From contig JAKBBA010000029.1 in NCBI GenBank assembly GCA_021808665.1, positions 1 through 43,411 on the forward strand: a stretch of DNA of 43,411 bases, read 5' to 3'. Below the pieces are notes generated by a model. That model worked only from the letters and a program-made list of their open reading frames with translations. It was not told the origin of the DNA and did not search any database. Made by a program: the position numbers and the translations under genes. This DNA comes from Actinomycetes bacterium (GTDB lineage Bacteria > Actinomycetota > Acidimicrobiia > Acidimicrobiales > Palsa-688). This document shows, one piece after another, positions 18,271-26,741 of the stretch. Numbering within the stretch: the stretch's first letter is position 1; the number at the start of each line of letters is the position of its first letter.

Positions 18271-19575
18271 ATGACCAACTACTACGACTCTGCCGTCACC
18301 GATCTCGAAAAGCAATGGAGCACGGATCCACGGTGGGCGGGCATCGAACGCACCTACGGCGCTGCAGACGTCGTCAGGCTCCGGGGTTCTGTCCAACCCG
18401 AGCACACCTTGGCACGCAGGGGAGCCGAGCGACTGTGGGCTGAACTTCACGAGAACGACTACATCAACGCTCTCGGCGCCTTGACCGGCGGTCAGGCGGT
18501 GGAGATGGTCAAGGCTGGCTTGCACGCCATCTACCTCTCCGGGTGGCAGGTCGCCGCGGACGCAAACCTTTCCGAACAGGTCTACCCCGATCAGAGTCTC
18601 TACGCCGCCAACAGCGTCCCTGCGGTCGTCCGACGCATCAACAACGCCCTGCGCAGAGCAGACCAGATCGAATGGGCAGAGCTCGCTGGCGCAGGCCGCA
18701 CCGACGAAGCTCGGGAGTGGCTGGTTCCTATCGTCGCCGATGCCGAAGCGGGCTTCGGCGGAGCTCTTAATTCCTTCGAGCTAATGAAGGCGATGATCGA
18801 GGCCGGAGCGGCAGGCGTCCACTTCGAAGACCAACTCTCCTCTGAGAAGAAATGCGGCCACATGGGCGGGAAAGTACTGGTCCCAACCCAGCAGCACATA
18901 CGCACCCTCAATGCCGCCCGCCTAGCCGCCGACGTGTGCGGCGTCCCAACGTTGGTCGTGGCTCGCACCGACTCCTTGGGAGCAAACCTCCTCACCAGCG
19001 ACGTCGACCCAATGGACCGGGAGTTCACCACGGGCGAGCGAAGCCCGGAAGGATTCTTCTACGTTCGCCCTGGGATGGACATAGCGATCGCCAGAGGCCT
19101 CGCCTACGCCCCGTACGCCGACCTCATCTGGTGCGAGACCTCCACCCCCGACCTCGACGAGGCACGCCAGTACGCCGAGGCCATCAAAGCCCGATACCCC
19201 GACAAGATGCTCGCCTACAACTGCTCCCCCTCCTTCAACTGGAAGAAAGCTCTCGACGACGAGACCATCGCCAGGTTCCAAAAGGAGCTCGGAGCGATGG
19301 GATACACCTTCCAGTTCATAACGCTCGCCGGTTGGCACGCCCTCAACGCGGCGTCCTTCGAGCTGGCTCATGGCTATGCGGAGCGTGGCATGAGCGCCTA
19401 CGTCGAGCTGCAACAAAGAGAGTTCTCCCTCGAATCAGACGGCTACAGCGCTACCCGCCATCAACGCGAGGTCGGTGCAGGCTACTTCGACGACGTGGCG
19501 TCGACGCTCAGCGGGGGAAGCGCCTCGACCCTGGCGCTGGTCGGCTCCACCGAGGAGCAGCAGTTCGAACACTGA
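18271..19575 (+). CDS. aceA: Isocitrate lyase
   Basis: A 434-residue isocitrate lyase, the same size class as the Escherichia coli enzyme. It cleaves isocitrate to succinate and glyoxylate. The catalytic loop K-K-C-G-H is at residues 193-197, with Cys195 at the canonical position. Other family segments are present: [48 protein letters not shown] and [11 protein letters not shown]. An AAAAGGA ribosome-binding site lies about 7 nt ahead of the ATG. Co-transcription with aceB is likely. The protein lacks the long insert of the aceAa/aceAb-type mycobacterial ICL2. Confidence 0.97.
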   Translation: MTNYYDSAVTDLEKQWSTDPRWAGIERTYGAADVVRLRGSVQPEHTLARRGAERLWAELHENDYINALGALTGGQAVEMVKAGLHAIYLSGWQVAADANLSEQVYPDQSLYAANSVPAVVRRINNALRRADQIEWAELAGAGRTDEAREWLVPIVADAEAGFGGALNSFELMKAMIEAGAAGVHFEDQLSSEKKCGHMGGKVLVPTQQHIRTLNAARLAADVCGVPTLVVARTDSLGANLLTSDVDPMDREFTTGERSPEGFFYVRPGMDIAIARGLAYAPYADLIWCETSTPDLDEARQYAEAIKARYPDKMLAYNCSPSFNWKKALDDETIARFQKELGAMGYTFQFITLAGWHALNAASFELAHGYAERGMSAYVELQQREFSLESDGYSATRHQREVGAGYFDDVASTLSGGSASTLALVGSTEEQQFEH

Positions 19576-19601
19576 GGACGTCCGACGGACGGGGGATGCT
19601 C

Positions 19602-20549
19602 TCAGAAGACCTGGATACCCCAGGCGGCTTCGAACGTCTCACCAGGATCGAGCACCTTGAGGCCGTCCCCGCTACGCAGCATGTCGGGGGCGGCTGTCAT
19701 AGGTTCTACGGCCAGGGCGCGTCTGCGCCTGGCTTGATCGTGGATCGTGTCCCCTGTGAAGAGCATGAGGTGGGTGTACTGGTGGCTCATCCAGAGTCTG
19801 ATCGTCCTGCCGTGCCCCGAAGCCATCTCCACGATCGCCCTGCCAGCGGAGTCTCGCTCTAGGTCGGTGAAAGCAGTGTCTAGGACGAGGGTCCCGATCC
19901 GCTTCGCCTCGCTGAAATCGAGGGCGGTGCCTTCGACGCTGCTACGCCCGGTTGGCAACCCGCGCTCGTCGCACACGTAGGCCGTGTGTGCGTGGATTTT
20001 CAGAGTGACGTCGTCGACTCGGTCGCCGGGAGCCCTTAGGTAGGGATGCCACCCAAGGCCGATCGGGCACGGCTCCTCTGACAGGTTGGTCGCCCAGGTC
20101 CTTACCTCCAAGCCGTTCTCGCCGAGACGGTACGCCACTCGCAGTTCGAGGGCCCAGGGCCAACCTGGCTGTGGGTAGAGGCGGTGACCCACAAGGAGAT
20201 GCTCAACTGGCGTTCCCGGCGTCCACGGGGAGTGAAGGGTCTCTGGCTCGGGAAGAACCCAGTTGGCCCAACGGACGAGTCCGTGGATAGCGTTGTTCTT
20301 GGCCACCTCGGTGATCGCTGTCTGATAAGCGGTGCCGTTCCACTCGAATCGACCCTCACCGAGTCGGTTTGGCCAAGGGGCCAGGATCTGGCCGCTCCCG
20401 GCTGGGCAGACCTCCTCTTGCGAGAAGCCGTCGAGTATGTCCTCCCCGTCCAGTTGGTAGGACCGGATACCACCGCCCACCTCGACGACTGTCAACTCCT
20501 GCCCGTAGGCTGCTAGATGCGCTTGACGGCCAGACGGGTTGGTGGTCAC
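19602..20549 (-). CDS. Aldose 1-epimerase family protein
   Basis: A 315-residue GalM-like mutarotase that interconverts alpha and beta anomers of aldoses. The beta-sandwich family markers are visible: NAIHGLVRWANW (catalytic-site His), LGWHPYLRAPGD (second His), and LAVEPMTAAPDML, in which the Glu is the likely base. This is the shorter subgroup common in actinobacteria that also includes glucose-6-phosphate 1-epimerase-like proteins. It starts with a GTG at 20549. It is convergent with aceA and stands alone, so its specific sugar cannot be told; a link with glycan or glucose metabolism is plausible. Confidence 0.87.
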   Translation of the reverse strand: MTTNPSGRQAHLAAYGQELTVVEVGGGIRSYQLDGEDILDGFSQEEVCPAGSGQILAPWPNRLGEGRFEWNGTAYQTAITEVAKNNAIHGLVRWANWVLPEPETLHSPWTPGTPVEHLLVGHRLYPQPGWPWALELRVAYRLGENGLEVRTWATNLSEEPCPIGLGWHPYLRAPGDRVDDVTLKIHAHTAYVCDERGLPTGRSSVEGTALDFSEAKRIGTLVLDTAFTDLERDSAGRAIVEMASGHGRTIRLWMSHQYTHLMLFTGDTIHDQARRRRALAVEPMTAAPDMLRSGDGLKVLDPGETFEAAWGIQVF

Positions 20550-20685
20550 GTCCCGACGCTAGCGAAACTAAGTGCATTGCCACTGCACCCGGCCACACTT
20601 CACGGCACTCGACTCGACCCGCACGGCTATTCCGTACACTCGTACCGCAGGACAGGTGGCCGTGGCGCAGGGGCCGGGACGCGCA

Positions 20686-20718
20686 GAAGGACCCGGTGGG
20701 GGGGATACCGGGTCCTTC
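20686..20718. repeat. Perfect 12-bp inverted repeat with G-rich loop
   Basis: GAAGGACCCGGT (20686-20697) and ACCGGGTCCTTC (20707-20718) are perfectly complementary and enclose a nine-base loop of seven G followed by AT. No T-tract follows, so it need not be a terminator. It lies about 350 nt before the LCP gene. Confidence 0.6.
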
Positions 20719-20920
20719 GCATCAGCGCTTCACGGTCCAGAGGGGGGGAACTGGCCGGTGCGCTGTTATCATTCTCGGACAGATTCGACCCTCAGCGGAG
20801 ACATTCTTAGCTCTTTCTCACACTTTTTTCTTCTCCGCTGCACGGGGCGATCCAAGTGGGCGCGCGACGACCCAAACGACCTCGGAACCCGTAGGGTGTC
20901 TGGAGTGATACGGCTTCTCG

Positions 20921-20946
20921 TTCTCCTGGCGGTAACACCAGGAGAA
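20921..20946. repeat. Perfect 9-bp inverted repeat upstream of the LCP gene
   Basis: TTCTCCTGG (20921-20929) pairs with CCAGGAGAA (20938-20946) around the 8-nt loop CGGTAACA. It ends 120 nt before the LCP start. The second arm contains AGGAGAA, a good ribosome-binding-site sequence, so this could be a sequestering hairpin for a very short leader ORF, although none is evident. Confidence 0.5.
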
Positions 20947-21066
20947 GGAGCGCCACCATCTACTTCTTCATACCTGCTTTGCAACCAGGTTAGGCCAGCG
21001 TCGCAATAAACCGCTACCACAATCGAGTACAGACAAAAACACTACTCTTCAATATCTTCGATACCT

Positions 21067-22710
21067 ATGCATGCTAAACCATCACGCAGACAGATGCGAG
21101 CCATGGAACGTCAGTCGCGGGGTGGTACCCCCCACGCCAAGCTGATCCCGAGACGACGCTGGCCTAGGCGCTTGTTGATAGCAGCCAACATCTTTGTGGC
21201 TGTAACGTTAATCGCCGTCGGCGCCGCCTACGCGTACGTGCGCTACCGGATCGACTCTATCCACACCGTTGCTGCCCCAGACCTCACCGCACAGGGAAAC
21301 CAGACCGGCACCAACAATCCCGCGGCGGGAACTGCTAGCGGGGCATCCGAGAACATACTGCTCATTGGCAATCAGAGCCGGGCCGGCCTCACCACACCTG
21401 CGGATATCCAGCAGTTCGGCAACCCGCAGCTTCTATCGGGATCGCTGAGCGACGTGATCATGATCCTGCATCTGGACCCCACAACCAAGCAGGCATCGAT
21501 ACTGTCAATCCCCCGAGACCTGTTCTCGCACATGCCTGCAGGCAGCCCGGTCCTGTCGTGGGAGAAGATCGACGCCGCGTTGAACGACGGGGCCAACGGA
21601 CCCGACAACCTCGTAAAGGCGATCCAGCAGGATTTCGGGATCCCGATCAACCACTATGTGGAGATCAACTTCGGCGGGTTCGAGAACACCGTAAACGCCT
21701 TGGGCGGGCTGCGGATGTACTTCCCTGAGAAGCTCTATGACCTTGAGTCGCAGTTGAACATCACCACTACCGGGTGCTTACAGATCAACGGCGCTCAGGC
21801 ACTGGCCTTGGTCCGCTCCCGTCATCTTCAATACGATCCGCCGGGATACAACGGCCCCGTGTCCAGTTGGCCGTACGACCCCGAGTCTGACTTGGCCCGG
21901 ATCGTACGAGACCACGAGTTCGTCCGAGTACTGTTATCCACAGCCGTCTCCAAGGGTTTGACAAACCCGATAACGCTGAACTCCTTCATCGGCGCAGTCA
22001 TCAACCAGGTAACCATGGACCCAGGCTTGAAAAGTCAGCTGATCAGTCTTGCCGAAACGTACGGGCACCTGAACCCGAACTCGATCCCTGAAACAACCCT
22101 GCCCGTCACCACCTACAACGGCTACTACTACCAGGGTTCCTCGATGGGAGACATTGACTTCCCCGTGCAACCTAACGACTACCAGACGATTGCAAAGTGG
22201 GATCCGAGCGCACTTCCGGCACCAGTAGCTCCGGCCACGGTGAACGTGCTCAACATCGTCGGCTCGTACAACCTCGCCTCCACCACTGCTGCCGCTCTCC
22301 AAGCTGACGGGTTCAACGTCGGGACGATCGCTAACGGCACCATCCCCGCCAACCCGTCAGAGACGGTCATCGAGTACGCCACGGGAGGGTTGGCTCAAGC
22401 GGTATCTGTTCTCGACAAGCTCTCCGGGGCCGTTACGCTCCAACCGGTACCGTCGCTGCCTGCCGGGACCGTAACGCTCGAAGCCGGAACCAGCTTCTCC
22501 GTCATCGGGGCCTCGACGCCCAGCCCGACAACCTCTGCGACGTCCGCCGCCCCGACTGACGCCCCAACTTCGTCAGCGGGGGTTTCGCCATCGACCACGA
22601 ACCCGCCAACGGTGGGCAATCAGGCGCCCAGCTCAAGCGCCGACAACCTGACGCCTTATGACCCTCGGCCGTGCCCCTCGGGTGCTCCTGTAAAAACTCT
22701 CGGAGGCTGA
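21067..22710 (+). CDS. LytR-CpsA-Psr (LCP) family wall-polymer ligase with LytR_C domain
   Basis: A 547-residue membrane-anchored protein. A basic cytoplasmic N-terminus is followed by one membrane helix (about residues 36-58), the LCP catalytic domain (about 95-330; SDVIMILHLDP, LSIPRDLF with the phosphate-binding Arg, KIDAALNDG, ALALVRSRH), then a LytR_C domain (about 385-470; VNVLNIVGSYNLASTTAAAL) and a Ser/Thr/Pro-rich tail. LCP enzymes transfer lipid-linked glycopolymers such as arabinogalactan or teichoic-type polymers to peptidoglycan at the outer membrane face. Actinomycetes usually have several. It is preceded by a 517-nt structured gap and followed by two DedA genes on the same strand. 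Confidence 0.92.
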   Translation: MHAKPSRRQMRAMERQSRGGTPHAKLIPRRRWPRRLLIAANIFVAVTLIAVGAAYAYVRYRIDSIHTVAAPDLTAQGNQTGTNNPAAGTASGASENILLIGNQSRAGLTTPADIQQFGNPQLLSGSLSDVIMILHLDPTTKQASILSIPRDLFSHMPAGSPVLSWEKIDAALNDGANGPDNLVKAIQQDFGIPINHYVEINFGGFENTVNALGGLRMYFPEKLYDLESQLNITTTGCLQINGAQALALVRSRHLQYDPPGYNGPVSSWPYDPESDLARIVRDHEFVRVLLSTAVSKGLTNPITLNSFIGAVINQVTMDPGLKSQLISLAETYGHLNPNSIPETTLPVTTYNGYYYQGSSMGDIDFPVQPNDYQTIAKWDPSALPAPVAPATVNVLNIVGSYNLASTTAAALQADGFNVGTIANGTIPANPSETVIEYATGGLAQAVSVLDKLSGAVTLQPVPSLPAGTVTLEAGTSFSVIGASTPSPTTSATSAAPTDAPTSSAGVSPSTTNPPTVGNQAPSSSADNLTPYDPRPCPSGAPVKTLGG

Positions 22711-22717
22711 TCGACAC

Positions 22718-22807
22718 CGTGGGACCTCCGAAAAATATCGAGAACAGCTTCATTTCGGATGGCCCGGCGCGTGGCACAACCAGGAAGCCGGCTAGAGCGG
22801 TCCCACG
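22718..22807. repeat. Nested long-range inverted repeat in the LCP-DedA gap
   Basis: Outer arms CGTGGGACC (22718-22726) and GGTCCCACG (22799-22807) are perfectly complementary; inner arms CCGAAA (22728-22733) and TTTCGG (22753-22758) nest inside. The outer right arm ends three bases before the GTG start of the first DedA gene, which has no clear ribosome-binding site. It may be a translational control element or chance. Confidence 0.35.
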
Positions 22808-22810
22808 CCT

Positions 22811-23440
22811 GTGAACGTCAATCATCTGCTGCTCACCTACGGCGACGGAGCTATCTTTGTCCTCGTCCTAGCAGAATGCCTGGGAGTTCCACTTCCAGGA
22901 GAGACGATACTCATCGCGGCCGCCATCTACGCCGGAGCCACCCACAAACTGTCAATCCTTGGGATCTTCGCAGTCGCCGCAATAGCGGCAATCCTCGGCG
23001 ACAACATCGGCTTTTGGATTGGGAACAAAGGCGGCTACCGGCTGCTACGGCGCTACGGCAGCCGAGTGCGCATCGACCCAGCCAAGATCAAAGTCGGACG
23101 GCTGGTATTCGACCGTTACGGGCCGAAAGTGGTCTTCTTCGGACGTTTCGTATCGATCCTCCGTACCTACGCCGCCTTCCTCGCCGGGACTTTGAAAATG
23201 ACCTGGCGAAAATTCCTGCCGTTCAACGCCGCCGGCGGGATCGTCTGGGCGGCGCTGTACAGCTTCGTCTCTTACAGCCTCGGCAGCACCGTCAACAAGC
23301 TGTCCACTGTCGCCAGCATCGTCTTCGGGGTCGCTGCGTTCGTAGCCCTCGTCGCAGGCTTCCTAGCTGTGCGCCACAAGACGGCTCAGCTAGTCGACGC
23401 CGCCGAGCTCGCCTACCCCGGCCCGCTCCCAGAACGTTGA
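22811..23440 (+). CDS. DedA-family membrane protein (first of two)
   Basis: A 209-residue DedA/SNARE-associated family protein (the family includes phospholipid flippase-like polyprenyl-phosphate transporters). It shows the family pattern of a first hydrophobic half with E-C-L-G-V-P-L-P-G-E, the G-D-N-I-G-F-W-I-G segment, and the amphipathic FxGRFxxxxRT motif as VFFGRFVSILRTYAAFLAG, followed by FLPFNAAGGIVWA. The start is a GTG at 22811. DedA proteins of this kind recycle undecaprenyl-phosphate or phosphatidyl lipids, which fits the adjacent LCP wall-glycopolymer ligase. Confidence 0.88.
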   Translation: MNVNHLLLTYGDGAIFVLVLAECLGVPLPGETILIAAAIYAGATHKLSILGIFAVAAIAAILGDNIGFWIGNKGGYRLLRRYGSRVRIDPAKIKVGRLVFDRYGPKVVFFGRFVSILRTYAAFLAGTLKMTWRKFLPFNAAGGIVWAALYSFVSYSLGSTVNKLSTVASIVFGVAAFVALVAGFLAVRHKTAQLVDAAELAYPGPLPER

Positions 23441-23513
23441 CCCCAACTACGACGGACAAGCCATCCGTCCTAGTTGTTCCACTCGGCGCTAGAGTTCAAG
23501 TGGAGGGCAATCT

Positions 23514-24359
23514 ATGGTCGGCCTGCTAAACGTCACAAACCTCGTCGCCTCGTCGGGTTACGTTGCCATCTTCGTGCTTTCGATCCTCCAGTCGTGCTGC
23601 GTTCCGACTTCCTCGGAGTTGACTCTCGGGTTCGCCGGCGTTCTTGCAGCTCAAGGCAAGCTAAGCCTCCCTGCAGTGATAGTCGTAGGGGCATCCGGGG
23701 AAATCGTCGGAGCCTACGTAGCCTGGATGGTAGGACGCTTCGGAGGACGGGCGTTCGTCGAACGATACGGGAAGTACGTGTTGATGAGCTCCCATGACCT
23801 CGACAGGGCACAGGCCTGGTACGAGCGTCACGAGCGTTGGGGGGTCCTTGCCAGCCGGCTGCTTCCCGTAATCCGCAACTTCGTAGCGGTACCTGCCGGT
23901 GTCGCCGAGGTCCCGCTTGTCAGCTTCGGGATCTTGACGGCTCTCGGTTCGCTGATCTGGGACGCTGCGATGGCCTTCATCGGCTACGAGATCGGCGGCT
24001 CGTGGCGCAGCGTAATGAAAGGCTTCAGCGACGCCGGGTATCTCCTTGCCGCAGCCGCCGTGGTGGCCATATCGTTCGTAATCTGGCACCGCTGGAAGGC
24101 CTACCACCGGGCCACGCCGAACCCTACAGTGACGCCGTCGCAACCAGGCGCCGAACCAGGGTTCCCCGCCCTGCGCCAGCCGTCGCGCAGAACTTCCATC
24201 GGCCGAGCCGCCCAGGTAAGGTCAGACCTCACCAGAAGCCTCCAGACGGATACCCGAGCAGCCGACGGCGACGCTCTCCGTCCAGATTCCGCTGTGTTAC
24301 GTGAAGATGGGATCGACGCTGCCTTGCTACCTGAGCGCTACCGCAGGGCCGGCGGCTAG
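23514..24359 (+). CDS. DedA-family membrane protein (second of two) with extended C-terminus
   Basis: A 281-residue DedA-family protein lying 73 nt after the first. Conserved segments are LQSCCVPTSSELTLGFAG at the re-entrant loop (Pro-Thr-Ser-Glu), GEIVGAYVAWMVGRFGG, ASRLLPVIRNFVAVPAG for the FxGR-like motif, and a final helix near 178-196. The C-terminal ~80 residues are hydrophilic and rich in Arg, Pro and Thr, absent from the first copy. The two copies are diverged, so they are old paralogues with probably distinct lipid substrates. A GGAGGG ribosome-binding site precedes the ATG. Confidence 0.87.
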   Translation: MVGLLNVTNLVASSGYVAIFVLSILQSCCVPTSSELTLGFAGVLAAQGKLSLPAVIVVGASGEIVGAYVAWMVGRFGGRAFVERYGKYVLMSSHDLDRAQAWYERHERWGVLASRLLPVIRNFVAVPAGVAEVPLVSFGILTALGSLIWDAAMAFIGYEIGGSWRSVMKGFSDAGYLLAAAAVVAISFVIWHRWKAYHRATPNPTVTPSQPGAEPGFPALRQPSRRTSIGRAAQVRSDLTRSLQTDTRAADGDALRPDSAVLREDGIDAALLPERYRRAGG

Positions 24360-24364
24360 CGGGG

Positions 24365-24399
24365 ATTGCTACGGTCGGGACCTTCCCGACCGTAGCAAT
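24365..24399. terminator. Strong bidirectional terminator hairpin
   Basis: A perfect 16-bp stem (24365-24380 with 24384-24399) with a 3-nt loop sits between the convergent DedA and MATE genes, starting six bases after the DedA stop. The stem begins ATTGCTACGG on one arm and ends CCGTAGCAAT on the other, so each strand shows an AT-rich foot. Confidence 0.8.
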
Positions 24400-24402
24400 T
24401 GG

Positions 24403-25698
24403 TCACTCGGCGCTCCAGCGGGAACCCCTGGTCCGCCGCAACATGCCCGCCAACCTCACGACGATCGAAGCCGTCAAACCCGCCCAAAGGCCCTGAATAC
24501 CCCAGTCGAGCTGCCAAGCCGCCAAACCAACAGGTAGGTACACCCCAAGGGTCGCGACCAGAGTCAGGTCGCGCATATATCGCACGTCGCCCGCACCTAT
24601 TAGGACTCCGTCGAGAGCGAAGACAACTCCGGCCGCAGGCTGCATGCCGGCCAGGAACGGCCACAGCAGTTGGACTTGGTGGCGAACCGGGGCGGCTGCA
24701 GTGAAGGCGTCAGGGATCAAAGACCATCCAGCGGCGAGCACCGCTCCCATAAACGCGCCGGCAGCGGCCCCGTAGCCTGCAACCTGCCACGCAATGCGGC
24801 GTGCCGCAGCCGGGTCTCCCGCTCCGAGGACAGCCCCGACAAGTGCCTGTGCTGCTATCGCAAACGAGTCGAGCAAAAGCGAGACGAAGGCCCAACATTC
24901 ATACCCGATCTGATGCGCAGCGATCTGAGCTGTACCCATGCGAGCCGCTACCGCTGACGCCGCCAGGATTGATAGTTGCAAGCCGGCTTTACGTGCGAGA
25001 AGGTCCTTCGCTGGTCGCAGGAAGCCGACCATGGTCTCCCGGCTCGGACGCCACGGACGCTGTTCTGCCCGTAGCACCGCCACGAAGAAAGCCCCGGAGA
25101 CGGTTTGCGCCCCCAGGTTCGCCACGGCCGAGCCGACTAATCCTAGGCCGACTGCGTAGACGAGCACCGGCGACGCTGCTGCGGATGCCACGTTCGCGGC
25201 GACCACTATCGCAACGGGACGCTTCGTGTCTTGGACGCCTCTCATCCAACCGTTCCCAGCAAGGACGACAAGCATCCCTGGCAGTCCGATAACTGCCACG
25301 CGAAACCAGCGTTCGGCGGCGACAGCAAGCGTCCCCGGGCCGCCCGCGAGCAGGACTAGCACCGGCCTTGAAAGAGCCTCCCCGGCGATCACCCCTACTA
25401 AGCCGACTCCGAGAGCAAGGATGGATGCAGCGACCCCCTCGTCCACGGCGAGGTCACGCCGTCCAGCCCCGAACCATCTCGCCGCACGTGCGGTAGTTGC
25501 ATAGTCGAGGAAGCTACCGAGCATCGCGATCAACGACAGCAGCGTTCCTCCAAGGCCCAAGGCCCCCAGCGGCACGGGACCTAGGTGGCCGACCACAGCC
25601 GTGTCCACCAGCACATACGTCGGCTCTGCCGCTAGCACCAGAAATGCTGATCCGGCGAGAACCAAGAGCCGGCGCGTTCCAGGCACTTCGAGCACCAC
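24403..25698 (-). CDS. MATE-family efflux transporter, DinF-like
   Basis: A 431-residue multidrug and toxin extrusion family protein with about 12 membrane helices. The first helix region holds LAAEPTYVLVDTAVVGHLGPVPLGALGLG, the family hallmark of DinF-type members, and the mid-region has KAGLQLSILAASAVAARMGTAQIAAHQI. It exchanges cations (H+ or Na+) for organic cations or oxidised compounds. The open frame continues to 25962, but the extra residues are non-membrane and overlap the divergent HAD gene; the GTG at 25698 puts the start directly ahead of the first helix and gives a normal MATE length. It stands alone, so the substrate is unknown. Confidence 0.86.
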   Translation of the reverse strand: MVLEVPGTRRLLVLAGSAFLVLAAEPTYVLVDTAVVGHLGPVPLGALGLGGTLLSLIAMLGSFLDYATTARAARWFGAGRRDLAVDEGVAASILALGVGLVGVIAGEALSRPVLVLLAGGPGTLAVAAERWFRVAVIGLPGMLVVLAGNGWMRGVQDTKRPVAIVVAANVASAAASPVLVYAVGLGLVGSAVANLGAQTVSGAFFVAVLRAEQRPWRPSRETMVGFLRPAKDLLARKAGLQLSILAASAVAARMGTAQIAAHQIGYECWAFVSLLLDSFAIAAQALVGAVLGAGDPAAARRIAWQVAGYGAAAGAFMGAVLAAGWSLIPDAFTAAAPVRHQVQLLWPFLAGMQPAAGVVFALDGVLIGAGDVRYMRDLTLVATLGVYLPVGLAAWQLDWGIQGLWAGLTASIVVRLAGMLRRTRGSRWSAE

Positions 25699-25759
25699 CC
25701 GCGATGTTACCCGGCCTCGGCAGGTCTGGCCGCCAAGATCGGACTGGTACTCTGAAGGG

Positions 25760-26674
25760 ATGGGAGCGCTCCGACTTCCGTCACCGGGATCGTGGCCAGG
25801 CGACGATAGGGCTCTCCTAGAGTTTCGGAATGTGGGCGTCGTGGCCTTGGACGTCGACGGGACCTTGCTCTCAGACGCCACCTCAACGGTGTCGCAACGC
25901 ATCGTCGAGATGCATCGCCTTCTCGCTTCGCATCCGGCACCTGTGGATTTCGTTCTAGTCACCGGCCGGCCCTGGGCAGGTGTCAGAGAAGTAGTCGCCG
26001 CCTTCGAGGAGGCCGCAGGACGCCGGGCGCCTCACGTGGTGCACTTCGGGTCGGTAGTGACTGACGCTGTCGGCGGGCGGGCGCTCCGACGTAGCCCGAT
26101 CCCCGCCGAGATAGTTCGACAGGTGGTCGACGTGTACCGGGCGCACGGTCTGTCTGCGTCAGCGATCGAGTGCGGCGACGACCTGCAAGAGACACACTGG
26201 TTCGTCCCGGACACCCTAGACGCAGACGCAGCGTCGACGTACGATTTCGGCGTACCTATCAGGCGTGTGCGCCACCTCCCCGACGGAGTGGACAGCCAGG
26301 CCGTTCTCACCAGGACAGGCGAGTCGACCGCTAGGAGGGTGCTGTCAGACCTGGCTTCTCTGGGCGCCGGCCTGCCGATGGAATACAACTCACCGACTGG
26401 GATCTTGTACGTGGACTCTCAAGGTTCGTCGAAAGCCGAGGGCCTTTACCGGGCTTTGGCCGAGATCGGCGTGCCACCCAACCGGACTATCGCAATCGGC
26501 GATGCCACTCCTGACATCGCTATGTTCGACAGCGTCCGCTTCGGTGTGGCCGTCGGCACGGCTAGCAGCGACGTGGTCGCAGCTGCCCGGTACGTGTGTG
26601 AGGGCGGGCCGTCACGAGCGGTCATAGAAGTGCTCGAAGTCCTCATAGCGGCCCGGTCTGAAACGTTCGGTTAG
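25760..26674 (+). CDS. HAD-superfamily phosphatase, Cof-like (IIB)
   Basis: A 304-residue cytoplasmic phosphatase. Motif I is VALDVDGTLLSD (nucleophile and acid Asp), motif II VLVTGRPW, motif III the Lys in GSSKAEGLYRAL, and motif IV IAIGDATPDIAMFD, in which a Pro stands at the usual Asn of GDxxND. A type IIB cap sits between motifs II and III. These enzymes dephosphorylate sugar phosphates, pyridoxal phosphate or flavin precursors. I choose the ATG at 25760, which has a GAAGGG upstream, over the earlier in-frame start at 25601. It is divergent from the MATE gene, 61 nt apart. Confidence 0.88.
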   Translation: MGALRLPSPGSWPGDDRALLEFRNVGVVALDVDGTLLSDATSTVSQRIVEMHRLLASHPAPVDFVLVTGRPWAGVREVVAAFEEAAGRRAPHVVHFGSVVTDAVGGRALRRSPIPAEIVRQVVDVYRAHGLSASAIECGDDLQETHWFVPDTLDADAASTYDFGVPIRRVRHLPDGVDSQAVLTRTGESTARRVLSDLASLGAGLPMEYNSPTGILYVDSQGSSKAEGLYRALAEIGVPPNRTIAIGDATPDIAMFDSVRFGVAVGTASSDVVAAARYVCEGGPSRAVIEVLEVLIAARSETFG

Positions 26675-26741
26675 CAGGCGGTGGCACAGTCAGGGAGCAG
26701 TGTGCCTTGAACCCGCTGCTGTCAGCGGAACTGCGAGTTCG

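Larger units (their letters stand above)
20550..21066. other. Gene-poor region with three perfect inverted repeats upstream of the LCP gene
   Basis: No frame here looks like a protein gene. The stretch contains perfect inverted repeats at 20686-20718 (12-bp arms), 20793-20840 (9-bp arms, CAGCGGAGA and TCTCCGCTG, around a pyrimidine-rich 30-nt loop) and 20921-20946 (9-bp arms). The last 60 bases before the LCP ATG are AT-rich and have no obvious ribosome-binding site. It may hold a long leader, a small RNA, or promoters for the divergent epimerase and LCP genes. I could not match it to a riboswitch class. Confidence 0.5.

Noticed and set aside
18852..19862. Plus-strand open frame of 336 codons overlapping aceA
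   Set aside because: Arg/Pro-rich shifted-frame translation of isocitrate lyase and the epimerase end; no family resemblance.
20572..21009. Possible small protein in the intergenic region before the LCP gene
   Set aside because: The 145-codon frame has no ribosome-binding site or domain pattern and runs through three perfect stem-loops; the minus-strand frame 20769-21020 is no better.
25699..25962. N-terminal extension of the MATE gene
   Set aside because: The extra ~88 residues are hydrophilic, unlike MATE N-termini, and overlap the start of the divergent HAD gene.
26683..26728. Weak inverted repeats between the convergent HAD and amidohydrolase genes
   Set aside because: The 6-bp arms (GGCACA/TGTGCC) with a 12-nt loop and a short CCGCTG hairpin are not strong enough to call a terminator.
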